From positions 124,001-188,000 of the forward strand of contig CBDCAB010000005.1 of the NCBI GenBank assembly GCA_965213735.1: DNA of 64,000 bases, read 5' to 3'. The position numbers and the translations under genes are program-made. Source of the DNA: CALDTK01 sp965213735 (GTDB lineage Bacteria > Bacteroidota > Bacteroidia > Chitinophagales > Saprospiraceae). The notes under the pieces were generated by a model, which was not told the DNA's origin, did no database searches, and saw only the letters and a program-made list of their open reading frames with translations. Positions 1-7,624 of this stretch are shown here, piece after piece (the stretch's first letter is position 1; each line of letters opens with the position of its first letter).

Positions 1-2
1 AT

Positions 3-494
3 GCCTCAGACTCGAATTTTGTTGGCGAGCAACTGTATCCATGCGGTCGCTGCTTTTTGAGGCCACAGGCTGCGCTTTCGCTAAAACGGGTCCAGGACAG
101 CTTACGCCAAAACGGGTTAGGTCTGGCGCTGTTCGATTGCTACCGCCCTTTGCCGGTGCAGTGGAAACTGTGGAACAAAGTGCCGGACCCGCGCTACGTG
201 GCTGATCCACGCAAGGGCTCGCAGCATAACAAAGGTGTCGCTGTGGATTTGACGATCATCGACCTTGCTACTCGTAGGCCCCTCGACATGGGCACGCGCT
301 ATGATTTCTTCGGGGGGGAAGCCTGGCACCGTGCCACCGCAGGTTTTGCAGAACCGATTCGCAGCAACCGCACCATGCTGCTGGGCATCATGAAGCACTT
401 TGGCTGGCGGCCCACTAGCTCGGAGTGGTGGCATTATTCCTTCCCTCTAAGTAGAGCGGTAGCGCCAGTTGATGAGTGGGAGTGGGGGTGTTAG
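3..494 (+). CDS. D-alanyl-D-alanine dipeptidase, VanX/DdpX family (5' truncated by window edge)
   Basis: The reading frame is open from the left edge (frame of base 3), so the true start lies outside the window; a TTG at 57 is an internal Leu codon. The visible 163 residues begin with SDSNFVGEQLY, a VanX-type N-terminal motif. They contain FDCYRP, then SQHNKGVAVD (the SxHxxGxAxD zinc motif with His and Asp ligands) and EWWHY (catalytic Glu and third zinc ligand). The family hydrolyses D-Ala-D-Ala dipeptides, usually for cell-wall dipeptide salvage when no vanHA genes accompany it; none are visible here. Two copies of the dispersed GCTTNCGCNAAAAC motif (74-87, 100-113) lie inside the coding sequence. 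Confidence 0.9.
   Translation, partial: ASDSNFVGEQLYPCGRCFLRPQAALSLKRVQDSLRQNGLGLALFDCYRPLPVQWKLWNKVPDPRYVADPRKGSQHNKGVAVDLTIIDLATRRPLDMGTRYDFFGGEAWHRATAGFAEPIRSNRTMLLGIMKHFGWRPTSSEWWHYSFPLSRAVAPVDEWEWGC
74..113 (+). repeat. Dispersed 14-bp motif GCTTNCGCNAAAAC (first two of 21 copies)
   Basis: Copies read on the plus strand: 74, 100, 8112, 16027, 19019, 25454, 27832, 32223, 33943, 35037, 40955, 43176, 55941, 60943. Copies on the minus strand (left coordinate): 27511, 27597, 34702, 41218, 48377, 55794, 60959. The base before GCTT is usually A, preceded by C or T, giving AGCTTTCGCCAAAAC as the commonest form. Copies occur in all kinds of genes and in spacers. The sites were found by eye, so some may be missed. 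The function is unknown; see the findings. Confidence 0.85.
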
Positions 495-499
495 GAGCC

Positions 500-612
500 T
501 TCGGCGGTTTTTGCCCTTCGGCTGTTTTGATGCTTCGCAGTTTTTGGCCTTCGGCCGTTTTTTGGCTAAAGCCGTTTGCTCCGGGTGCGATGGGCTGTGC
601 TGGAGTCTGGTT
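500..612. repeat. T-run mini-hairpin cluster, inverted copy of the one at 10440-10550
   Basis: Directly after the dipeptidase stop codon there is a run of short GC hairpins of the type GGCCTTCGGCC, each followed by a T tract. It may act as a terminator for the upstream gene. The same composition and order (ending in GGCTAAAGCCGTTTGCTCC and GGCTGTGCTGG) is found on the opposite strand at about 10440-10550, and looser relatives lie at 8755-8870 and 9376-9475. Confidence 0.6.
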
Positions 613-623
613 ATGGGTGCTTT

Positions 624-832
624 AGCGTGCATCGGATTGTTTTATAAAGGCTGCGGGCTTGTTAGGCTGCCCAGCCCGTCTGACCACTACGTGCTCAAAC
701 AAACCGGCCGATCACATGGTGGACCTAACCGGCCCACTTAGGGCGCCCAGCACCCAAAGGTCTGGTTGCGCGTGCTTTAGCGCGCTTTGACTCGTTCTCC
801 GAAGGATGAGTGTTCGTGCTAGGGCAGAGTGG
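624..832. repeat. Direct duplication copy 1, containing a 76-bp repeat (664-739)
   Basis: This block of about 209 bp recurs at 847-1055 with a fixed offset of 223 bp and only scattered differences. Bases 664-739 are the reverse complement of the 76-bp unit tandemly repeated at 9571-10406. No credible gene lies here: the open frames through it are translated repeat. Confidence 0.85.
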
Positions 833-846
833 AATACGTGAGGTTA

Positions 847-1055
847 AGCGTGCATCGGACTGATCTATATAGGCTGCGGGCTTGTTAGGCTGCCCAGCCC
901 GTCTGACCACTACGTGCTCAAACAAACCGGCCGATCACATGGTGGACCTAACCGGCCCACTTAGGGCGCCCAGCACCCAAAGGTCTGGTTGCGCGTGCTT
1001 TAGCGCGCTTTGTCTTGTACTCCGAAGGATGCGTGTTCGTGCTAGGGCAGAGTGG
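847..1055. repeat. Direct duplication copy 2, containing a 76-bp repeat (887-962)
   Basis: Second copy of the 624-832 block. The embedded 76-bp element (887-962) is again inverted relative to the array at 9571-10406. The similarity stops after the shared GCTAGGGCAGAGTGG at 1055. Confidence 0.85.
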
Positions 1056-1113
1056 CATTGCAGTCCGGCCGACGTCGCCCAACCGCACTGTAGGAGCTGA
1101 GGCAAAGAAACCT

Positions 1114-1141
1114 ATTTACTAGTAAATCTTTGTTGTACAAC
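1114..1141. other. Two adjacent short palindromes
   Basis: ATTTACTAGTAAAT (1114-1127) and GTTGTACAAC (1132-1141) are perfect palindromes lying 4 bp apart, in AT-rich DNA unlike its surroundings. They might be operator sites, but no promoter or adjacent gene start supports this. Confidence 0.3.
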
Positions 1142-1151
1142 GACTACCTCT

Positions 1152-1243
1152 AGCTTCCAGCAGCGCAGCGATCCAGCTTCCAGCAGCGCAGCAATCCAGC
1201 CTCCAGCAGCGCAGCGATCCAGCTTCCAGCAGCGCAGCAATCC
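1152..1243. repeat. Tandem repeat, 23 bp x 4
   Basis: Four head-to-tail copies of a 23-bp unit start at 1152, 1175, 1198 and 1221. They differ at two positions, one of which alternates (GATCC/AATCC). The array ends 6 bp from the stop codon of the DUF4197 gene. Confidence 0.9.
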
Positions 1244-1249
1244 AGCCCC

Positions 1250-1972
1250 CTAATCCTGCTTCGCAAAAACCTTTCGTAACAATTCCGTAGTCCTGGCCGC
1301 AGTATTCTCTCGAATATTAAGTTCTTCTTTGGCAACCATGGCAAATAGCCCCGATAAAGCCTGCTGCGTAACGTAATCATCGAGTTCAGGATTAACGTCT
1401 TGAACGAGGGGTATCTGGTTGTAGCGCGAGACGACATCGCCCCAGTACTTACGCGCTTGAAATTTATCGAGCGAGTTGATAATCACAGGCTTAAACTTGG
1501 CGTACAGTTGATTGTAGGTCTTGGCGTTGAGGTAGGTAGTGGCTGCATCCTTATCGCCAAGCAAAATATTGGTGGCATCGGCGAACGTCATTTGCCGAAT
1601 GGCGTCGACAAAGATTGGCTTCGCTTGCTTGGCAGCATCAGAGGCACCCGCATTAATTTTTTCGATGATGATGTTTTCTACATCGGAGAAACCAGGTACA
1701 ACCTGGAGCTTATCGGTGACCTTACGCGCTTCTTCGGGAAGCAAGATTTTGTAGGGACTGCTAAAGTAGCCTTTGTCTGCGGCTAGCGCTTGAGCACCAG
1801 TACTGATGCCTTTAGTGAGCGCTTCTTTGAGGCCGCGACCAATGTCGGCCTCTGTAAGGCCAGCACCACTCAACTCGCTTGCAGTCGCGAGCACGCGATC
1901 AACGGTCTTTTGGTCGCAAGCAGGTGTGAAAATCAACAGGAATATTCCAGTAATGAGGGTTGTCAAACGCAT
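1250..1972 (-). CDS. DUF4197 family lipoprotein
   Basis: The sequence matches the DUF4197 family by overall pattern: an N-terminal lipobox, then repeated short helices with LKEALTKGISTGA and the conserved end TARTTELLRKVF. The longest frame starts at 2017, but Met at 1972 (MRLTTLITGIFLLIF) gives a compact signal peptide ending in the lipobox TPAC, so this start is preferred (240 residues). The product should be an acylated periplasmic or outer-membrane protein of unknown function. It is transcribed divergently from gcdH. The 23-bp tandem repeat follows its stop. Confidence 0.85.
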   Translation of the reverse strand: MRLTTLITGIFLLIFTPACDQKTVDRVLATASELSGAGLTEADIGRGLKEALTKGISTGAQALAADKGYFSSPYKILLPEEARKVTDKLQVVPGFSDVENIIIEKINAGASDAAKQAKPIFVDAIRQMTFADATNILLGDKDAATTYLNAKTYNQLYAKFKPVIINSLDKFQARKYWGDVVSRYNQIPLVQDVNPELDDYVTQQALSGLFAMVAKEELNIRENTAARTTELLRKVFAKQD

Positions 1973-2074
1973 GGCATCAACAACGGGTAGAGCAGGCCGG
2001 CAGTTGTGCGCAGGCAACCAGCCAGACGGTTCAGCCGTTCAACACGGGCTAGGCGCTCACCCTGCGCGCGGTAG

Positions 2075-2082
2075 TATCTTTG
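2075..2082 (+). promoter_or_regulatory. Candidate -7 box TATCTTTG for gcdH
   Basis: TATCTTTG fits the Bacteroidota TAnnTTTG -7 consensus and lies 31 bp before the gcdH start codon. No clear -33 TTTG element was identified. Confidence 0.45.
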
Positions 2083-2113
2083 CAACCCGACTCGAGCTCA
2101 TCAACTCCTCCTC

Positions 2114-3355
2114 ATGACACCATCTACTGTATCGAAAGGCATGCCGCAGACCTCGGCACAACCCCACGCGAAGTCGCAGCGCGAAGACCGTTACCAAGGT
2201 CATGACTATTACAATATCGATGAGCTGCTCACCGAAGAACACCTCATGGCCCGTACCGCTGTGCGGGATTGGGTGAAGCAGGAGGTGAGTCCCATTATAG
2301 AAAGTTATGCAGACAGGGCGGAATGTCCGACTCACCTCTTTCAAGGTCTAGCCGAAATAGGTGCATTTGGGCCGAGCCTCCCCGTAGAATACGGTGGTGG
2401 CGGTATGGATGAAATTTCCTACGGCATCATCATGCAAGAACTGGAGCGGGGTGATTCGGGTATCCGCTCGATGGCTTCGGTTCAGGGGTCGTTGGTGATG
2501 TATCCCATTTTCGCCTTTGGCTCGGAGGAGCAAAAACGCAAATACTTGCCCAAGCTGGGGTCAGGAGAGTTTATCGGCTGCTTCGGCTTGACTGAGCCCG
2601 ACCATGGATCAAACCCCAGTGGAATGACTACCAACATTGTCGATGATGGCGATGCCTACATTCTTAATGGAGCGAAGATGTGGATCACCAACTCACCTGT
2701 GGCCGACGTGGCCGTAGTGTGGGCAAAAGATGAGGAAGGTAAAATTCGTGGTGTGATCGTAGAGCGGGGCATGAAAGGCTTTTCGGCTCCTGAAATTCAC
2801 GGTAAGTGGAGCTTGCGCGCCAGCATCACGGGTGAGTTGGTCTTTGAAGACGTGCGTATCCCCAAAACCAACGTGCTGCCCAATATCGCGAGCTTGCGTG
2901 GGCCGCTGAGTTGCTTGTCAAAAGCGCGCTACGGTATAGCTTGGGGTGCTATTGGTGCAGGTTTGGATTGTTATGATTCTGCGCTGAGGTATTCACTCGA
3001 ACGGACGCAATTTGGCAAGCCAATAGGTGGCTTCCAGTTGCAGCAAAAGAAGCTCGCCGAAATGATCACTGAACTCACCAAAGCTCAGCTACTCGCTTGG
3101 CGTCTTGGCACGCTCGCCAATAAGGGTAAGGCTACTCCCGCCCAAATATCAATGGCCAAGCGCGACAACGTCAACACTGCACTGCAAGTGGCCCGAGAGG
3201 CGCGACAAATCCACGGCGGTATGGGAATTACAATGGAATATCCGGTGATGCGCCACATGATGAATCTCGAGACCGTTCTGACTTATGAGGGCACTCACGA
3301 CGTCCACTTGTTGATTACAGGTCACGACGTAACAGGTATCCAAGCCTTTTCGTAG
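2114..3355 (+). CDS. gcdH: Glutaryl-CoA dehydrogenase (acyl-CoA dehydrogenase family)
   Basis: The 413-residue protein follows the glutaryl-CoA dehydrogenase pattern throughout. GIRSMASVQGSLVM carries the substrate-carboxylate Arg, CFGLTEPDHGSNP and MWITNSP form the FAD region, KWSLRASITGE is typical of this subfamily, and TYEGTHDVHLLI holds the catalytic Glu. The enzyme oxidatively decarboxylates glutaryl-CoA to crotonyl-CoA in lysine and tryptophan breakdown, passing electrons to an electron-transfer flavoprotein. The first about 25 residues are variable and the start could lie slightly downstream. A possible pathway partner (semialdehyde dehydrogenase) lies at 47077-48501, but no pathway cluster surrounds gcdH. 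Confidence 0.93.
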   Translation: MTPSTVSKGMPQTSAQPHAKSQREDRYQGHDYYNIDELLTEEHLMARTAVRDWVKQEVSPIIESYADRAECPTHLFQGLAEIGAFGPSLPVEYGGGGMDEISYGIIMQELERGDSGIRSMASVQGSLVMYPIFAFGSEEQKRKYLPKLGSGEFIGCFGLTEPDHGSNPSGMTTNIVDDGDAYILNGAKMWITNSPVADVAVVWAKDEEGKIRGVIVERGMKGFSAPEIHGKWSLRASITGELVFEDVRIPKTNVLPNIASLRGPLSCLSKARYGIAWGAIGAGLDCYDSALRYSLERTQFGKPIGGFQLQQKKLAEMITELTKAQLLAWRLGTLANKGKATPAQISMAKRDNVNTALQVAREARQIHGGMGITMEYPVMRHMMNLETVLTYEGTHDVHLLITGHDVTGIQAFS

Positions 3356-3390
3356 GCATAGGTGTTGAGAGACGCGAAACTGCCCCCGCT

Positions 3391-4617
3391 ATGCGTTCGA
3401 GCTTCGTGCTTGTGACACTTCTACATGCCTTTGTGCTGACCTTGGTGAGCTCTGCTTTGTTGGCGCAAAGTGGCAGCCTCGGCGAACCTATTGCGCTATC
3501 CAATTCGAGCTTCGAGGATATTCCTCGGCAGAGCAACCCGCCGCGAGGCTGGTACGATTGCGGCTTCAGCAGTGAAAGCCCTGTTGACGTCCACCCATCG
3601 ATGGATACGGCTGCGTTTTTTGGCGTAGACGCCCGCCCCTTCGACGGCAATACCTATTTAGGTATGGTGGTCCGCGATAACGATACCTATGAGGCTGTGA
3701 GTCAACGCCTCATTGGTGGTCCCTTACGCGCAGGCAAGTGCTACACCTTTAGTATTTACCTCTCTCGGGAGACGAAGTACATGAGCCAATCTCGCCGGGT
3801 TAAGGATTCTGTGGTTAATTATTCCACACCGGCCAAGCTGCGCATATTTGGCGGCACGAGTTATTGCAATCGGGGGGAGGTGATTGCCGAAAGTGCACCT
3901 GTCAAGAATAGTGAGTGGTTGCAGTACAATTTTAGGTTCGAGCCTAAGCGCGATCACGCATTTATCGTGCTCGAGGCGTATTACAAGACGCCGGTGCTTT
4001 TCCCTTACAACGGCAATATTCTCGTCGATGCCGCGGGAAAAATTAATCCTATTCCCTGTGATGGTGAAGAGCTGCTAGAAGAGCCGCTGGCAGAGGCTTC
4101 GGTGGCTAAAAAGCCTGTACTTCCTCCAACCAAGCCAGCTCCACGCCCTACTCCGCAAGTTCCGAAACCTATTACTGTTTCAAACGCTGAGGAGACAATA
4201 ACGGTAGCGCATAAGCCACGCTCCGAAGTAAAGCTGCAAGGCTTGAGTCGGGAAGAGCTTCGTGCGGGTTCTACGGTGCGTATAGAAAAGCTATTTTTTA
4301 AAGCGGATTCGACTTCGGTGACTCCGGATAGTCGAATTGTGCTTGATGAGATATTCGAATTTCTAGATGCTAATGATGATGTGGTCATTGAAGTTGGAGG
4401 TCACACCAATAGCGTGCCTCCGGATGCCTACTGTAATGCTTTGAGCAAGGCTCGTGCGGAGTCGGTAGTATCTTACCTTGTAGCACATGGCATTGATAAG
4501 CGGCGGCTCTACGCCAAAGGCTACGGCAAGCGCGAACCTGTTGCGACCAATAAAACAGTGACTGGTCGCCGACGGAATCAGCGGGTGGAGATTAAGGTGT
4601 TGAGTATGGGCGGGTAG
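3391..4617 (+). CDS. OmpA-family outer-membrane protein with N-terminal beta-sandwich-like region
   Basis: The protein has 408 residues. A signal peptide (about 1-25, ending SALLAQ) is followed by a region of about 200 residues beginning with SNSSFEDIP and PRGWYDCG, like the carbohydrate-binding or gliding-type modules that precede OmpA domains in Bacteroidota. A Pro/Lys-rich linker (about 235-270) leads to a C-terminal OmpA domain with FFKADSTSVTPDS, GHTNS, LSKARAESVVSYL and the peptidoglycan-binding end RRRNQRVEIKV. It should anchor the outer membrane to peptidoglycan. It lies 35 bp after gcdH on the same strand but is probably functionally unrelated. Confidence 0.85.
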   Translation: MRSSFVLVTLLHAFVLTLVSSALLAQSGSLGEPIALSNSSFEDIPRQSNPPRGWYDCGFSSESPVDVHPSMDTAAFFGVDARPFDGNTYLGMVVRDNDTYEAVSQRLIGGPLRAGKCYTFSIYLSRETKYMSQSRRVKDSVVNYSTPAKLRIFGGTSYCNRGEVIAESAPVKNSEWLQYNFRFEPKRDHAFIVLEAYYKTPVLFPYNGNILVDAAGKINPIPCDGEELLEEPLAEASVAKKPVLPPTKPAPRPTPQVPKPITVSNAEETITVAHKPRSEVKLQGLSREELRAGSTVRIEKLFFKADSTSVTPDSRIVLDEIFEFLDANDDVVIEVGGHTNSVPPDAYCNALSKARAESVVSYLVAHGIDKRRLYAKGYGKREPVATNKTVTGRRRNQRVEIKVLSMGG

Positions 4618-4750
4618 GGCCTGCGGCGCTGAGAAGCCTGCGGCGCTTCAAATAGGACGCTAATTGCCTCCGGCGGGTGGCCTGCGGCGCTGCAGGTGGG
4701 ACGCTAGTAGCCTCCGGCGGTATTAGCCTGCGGCGGCGCTGTTTTGGAGA
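4618..4750. repeat. Mini-hairpin array (GCCTGCGGC / GCCTCCGGC)
   Basis: Right after the OmpA stop there are at least six 9-bp mini-palindromes GCC-NNN-GGC, with the middle triplet TGC or TCC. They are arranged in two degenerate copies of about 56 bp that share GGACGCTA. The same elements occur at 5030-5120 and 46968-47075. Confidence 0.75.
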
Positions 4751-4798
4751 TGGCCTAGGCGCAGAGAAGCGCATTCTATGGGCAAGCTGGCACGTTTG

Positions 4799-4946
4799 AC
4801 CGCTTCCGAGCGGTGTGTTTATGTGCACCATTCCGGGTAAACCCTACCCTCTGAAAACGACGCCGCTATGCGGCTATGGCCACGCTGCGTGAGAAGTGCG
4901 TGCTAGCCGCATCGCGGCGTGCCTCACCGTACCCGACGGACCTAAT
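4799..4946. repeat. Composite dispersed element with hairpin ACCGCTTCCGAGCGGT
   Basis: The element contains, in order, the hairpin ACCGCTTCCGAGCGGT (4799-4814), a segment CCGGGTAAACCCTACCCTC (from 4833), a 15-bp imperfect inverted repeat (4861-4875 with 4905-4919), and GTACCCGACGGACCTAAT (4929-4946). Parts recur at 11270-11292 (inverted), 45431-45446, 46828-46843 and 46873-46890. No coding capacity was recognised. Bases 4947-5029 show nothing further. Confidence 0.7.
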
Positions 4947-5029
4947 GTCAGAAATATATCTGCTTCCCAAAAGTCACTCCCCGACCAAATCTGAAGGTTC
5001 CCTTTTTTAGAGCTAAGAGCCGCGCCGCA

Positions 5030-5120
5030 GGCTTCCCAGCGCCGCAGGCTTTTTTACCGCCGGAGGCAAAGCGCCGCAGGCCACTTACCGCCGGAGGCTT
5101 TGTTTTCCCGCCGGAGGCCA
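5030..5120. repeat. Mini-hairpin array (GCCGCAGGC / GCCGGAGGC)
   Basis: Six GCC-NNN-GGC mini-palindromes with short T or A tracts between them lie immediately downstream of the tRNA gene (minus strand). They could serve as its terminator. A 28-bp stretch is identical to one in the array at 46968-47075. Confidence 0.75.
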
Positions 5121-5124
5121 TATG

Positions 5125-5198
5125 TAGCGGGGGGGAGACTCGAACTCCCGACCTCGCGATTATGAGTCGCGCGCTCTAACCGGCTGAGCTACCTCGCC
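5125..5198 (-). tRNA. tRNA-Met (CAT), elongator type
   Basis: The 74-nt cloverleaf reads from 5198 to 5125: acceptor 5' strand GGCGAGG, D stem GCTC/GAGC with AGCCGGTTA loop, anticodon stem CGCGA/TCGCG with loop CTCATAA (anticodon CAT), variable loop AGGTC, T stem GGGAG/CTCCC with TTCGAGT, acceptor 3' strand CCCCGCT and discriminator A. The anticodon stem lacks the GGG/CCC pairs of initiator tRNA, so elongator Met is preferred; tRNA-Ile2 read through a modified CAT cannot be excluded. CCA is not encoded. The acceptor stem has one A x C mismatch. Confidence 0.92.
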
Positions 5199-5269
5199 AT
5201 ACGCTTATCGCTAAGCGGCCGCAAATATATACCGAACGAGTAGTATTTACAACGCCCAAAAACTCGTGG

Positions 5270-6760
5270 CTACTCCAGCCGTGCCAGACCTGCTTTCGCC
5301 TGCTGATGCAAGCCCGCCGCATACTCACTCGGGTGCAGTTTTAGCGCAAGCTCATACCACGCACGCGCCTGCTCCTTAGCACCCTGCCTCGCAGCCAACT
5401 CACCGAGTTCCACTGCACTCTTACACGCAAAATAGGCCGGCGACTCACGACCAATACTGATCGTCTGCTTGTACAACAGCTCGGCCAGCTCAATTTGCTT
5501 GCGGGCAGCAGCTATTCTGGCAGCTCGATACGGATACTCAATCACCTGCTCATCGCGCAGAGCCTTCGCATCTACAGTCGCAATCACTTCAGCGGCCCGC
5601 TCAAAGTAGCCGCCATCGTACAGCAGTCGTGCCCGCAGCAAGGAAGGATTAGGATAAGTGCGCAACTCCGCCTCCCGCAGCGCATTCTTGTCGCTGCCCA
5701 CGACGTCTGTACCGAACTGCTCCACCTGCTCGAGCCGCTCAAAATAGTCAGCCTCACTTCCAGCTATTGCAGCTTGCCAAGCTAGCTTCTGATAAGCTTC
5801 TTTTATAAAATTGCCCGTTCGTTTGCGGTCGATGAAGCTCCGCAGATATACCGTCGCATCAGCATCTAATTTGCGCTGCAGACACACCCCAAGCATAAAA
5901 TCTAAATAGGGAAATGGATAGTAGCGAGGGGAGTGTGGCCGCTGCGTGAGCAAGCGAATAGCCTTATCATTACGACCCGTACGCATCGCTATGTTGGCCA
6001 ATACAAATGCACCGAGTAGACTATTACTTTCGTCAAAACCCGCCGCATTTATCCGCTCCCAAGCCGCATCTTCCTCGCGCTCCAAATTGAGCAGCAGAAA
6101 AGCATAAATAGCAGTAGTCTCCTGCAAAAACGGGGAACCTGTTCGACGCTGTTCGGCTAGCACAGACTCCAGCAACTTCTTGCCACCTTCAAGATCGCCT
6201 TTCATGCCAGTTACAAACTCGACTCCCCACTGGTAGCCGCTCGGGACAGTCGCCACCGCAGCCCGCAACACCCCTAGTTCTTTGCGCGACAGGACGAAAT
6301 CTGGGAACTCCTCCACGTTGGCCTCTAGCAACTTGTAAGCTTTGCGAGCTTCACGAAAGGTGGTGACGTATTCGCCAAATTTGAGCCGCGCCAGGGCCCA
6401 GTGCAGCATGATGTTGGCTTGGGTATAGCGGTAGTAGGGGCTGTCTTTCGGACCTTGTTCCAGCAGATCGAGCCTTTCTTGGTAGCGCTTTTCGAGACGC
6501 TCAAATACAGCCTCGTCCTCACTGATATAAACTTCGAAGAAATCGGCATAATCTTCTAGCCAAAACGGCACAAGATTATCAGGATTGGTGCGCTGCAGCT
6601 TCCGCAACTGCTCGCGCCCTTCGCCAAGCCGCAGTTCGACGATTGCCTCATAGGCCCGCACGCAGTCGGTATTGAAATCATAATAATAGGCGGCAGCGGC
6701 AGTACGTGCTCCTGCGCCGAACATCACCAGCTGAGACACGAGTAGCAGGACCAACTTCAT
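5270..6760 (-). CDS. Secreted tetratricopeptide-repeat protein
   Basis: The 496-residue protein has an N-terminal signal peptide (about 1-23, ending ARTAAAA) followed by helical repeats. TPR-like segments are visible near AYEAIVELRLGEGREQL, at several middle positions, and as a clear C-terminal TPR, AKEQARAWYELALKLHPSEY. It resembles the Bacteroidota secreted TPR proteins of unknown role that probably act as periplasmic scaffolds. It lies downstream of the zinc-ribbon gene on the same strand, but a strong hairpin (6783-6816) separates them, so it probably has its own promoter in the short spacer. Confidence 0.8.
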   Translation of the reverse strand: MKLVLLLVSQLVMFGAGARTAAAAYYYDFNTDCVRAYEAIVELRLGEGREQLRKLQRTNPDNLVPFWLEDYADFFEVYISEDEAVFERLEKRYQERLDLLEQGPKDSPYYRYTQANIMLHWALARLKFGEYVTTFREARKAYKLLEANVEEFPDFVLSRKELGVLRAAVATVPSGYQWGVEFVTGMKGDLEGGKKLLESVLAEQRRTGSPFLQETTAIYAFLLLNLEREEDAAWERINAAGFDESNSLLGAFVLANIAMRTGRNDKAIRLLTQRPHSPRYYPFPYLDFMLGVCLQRKLDADATVYLRSFIDRKRTGNFIKEAYQKLAWQAAIAGSEADYFERLEQVEQFGTDVVGSDKNALREAELRTYPNPSLLRARLLYDGGYFERAAEVIATVDAKALRDEQVIEYPYRAARIAAARKQIELAELLYKQTISIGRESPAYFACKSAVELGELAARQGAKEQARAWYELALKLHPSEYAAGLHQQAKAGLARLE

Positions 6761-6782
6761 AGGAGCATAGGACTTAACGAGC

Positions 6783-6816
6783 GGGGGCGCCGCCGATGGT
6801 GATCGACGGCGCCCCC
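6783..6816 (-). terminator. Strong hairpin terminator after the zinc-ribbon gene
   Basis: A stem of about 15 bp with one mismatch (left arm from GGGGGCGCCG, right arm ending CGGCGCCCCC) closes on a GGTG loop. It sits 32 bp past the stop of the zinc-ribbon gene. No long T tract follows, so transcription could stop here or partly read through into the TPR gene. Confidence 0.65.
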
Positions 6817-6847
6817 GTATGCGAACGAACGTGTTGCTGCTGGATTG

Positions 6848-7609
6848 TTATTCAGCCGCAGCTGCCGTAGGATTGGTAATTTCCTCATCCACGAGAATGC
6901 GCCCGCAGTGCTCGCAGGCTAAAATCTTCTTGTGCATGCCGATTTCCAGGCGGGTTTGTGGTGGAACCTGGTTGAAGCAGCCGCCACACGATTGGCGTTC
7001 GACACCAACCACGGCAAGGCCGTTGCGGTAGGACTTACGAATCTTGTCGTAAGCCTTTAGGAGTCGGTCTTCAATTGATTTGCGGGCCGCATCGCTGAGT
7101 TTCTGCAGCTTGCGCTCTTCCTTCTCAGTTTTGGCCACAATCTTCTCGAGCTCTACCTTCTTGCGGTCGAGATCGGCAGTTCGAGCTTCGAGGCGCTCAG
7201 TAGCTGCATCGAGGGTATGCTGTTTGGCTTCGAGCGAAACGCGAAGCTCGCCTTGGCGCTTTTCCGAAAGTTGAATGTCGAGGGTTTGCAGTTCGATTTC
7301 CTTTTGCAGCGCCTCGTACTCGCGGTTATTTTTCACCTCGTCCATCTGACGCTTGTACTTTTCGATGGCCGTATTGGCATCTTTCATGGTACCGTCGAGA
7401 CGAGTAATTTGACCATTGATATCGTCGACACTCGTTTGCAGGCGTGTGATGCGGGTCTGCAAACCTGCAATTTCATCCTCAAGGTCTGAGACTTCCATGG
7501 GAAGCTCACCTTTGAGGACTTGGATGTCGTCGAGATTGGAGTCGATCACCTGAAGCTCGTACAGCTTGTTGAGCTTTTCGGCTACGGTTTTTTCTTTGCT
7601 GGCTGCCAT
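6848..7609 (-). CDS. Coiled-coil protein with C4 zinc ribbon (DUF164/CdsZ-type)
   Basis: The 253-residue protein has a long coiled coil (about residues 10-190, with heptads such as LEDEIAGLQTRITRLQ and KVELEKIVAKTEKEERKL). It ends in a four-Cys zinc ribbon: CGGC in the first knuckle, CEHC in the second, and the phrase QTRLEIGMHKKILACEHCGRIL. This is the architecture of the widespread DUF164 zinc-ribbon family, thought to bind nucleic acid or ribosomes. It lies 15 bp downstream of the Nif3 gene, an adjacency common in many bacteria, so the two are likely co-transcribed. Confidence 0.9.
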   Translation of the reverse strand: MAASKEKTVAEKLNKLYELQVIDSNLDDIQVLKGELPMEVSDLEDEIAGLQTRITRLQTSVDDINGQITRLDGTMKDANTAIEKYKRQMDEVKNNREYEALQKEIELQTLDIQLSEKRQGELRVSLEAKQHTLDAATERLEARTADLDRKKVELEKIVAKTEKEERKLQKLSDAARKSIEDRLLKAYDKIRKSYRNGLAVVGVERQSCGGCFNQVPPQTRLEIGMHKKILACEHCGRILVDEEITNPTAAAAE

Positions 7610-7624
7610 AAACCTGTTGCGCGT

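Noticed and set aside
1114..1141. Operator for the DUF4197 gene
   Set aside because: The palindromes lie downstream of that gene, beyond its stop codon and the tandem repeat.
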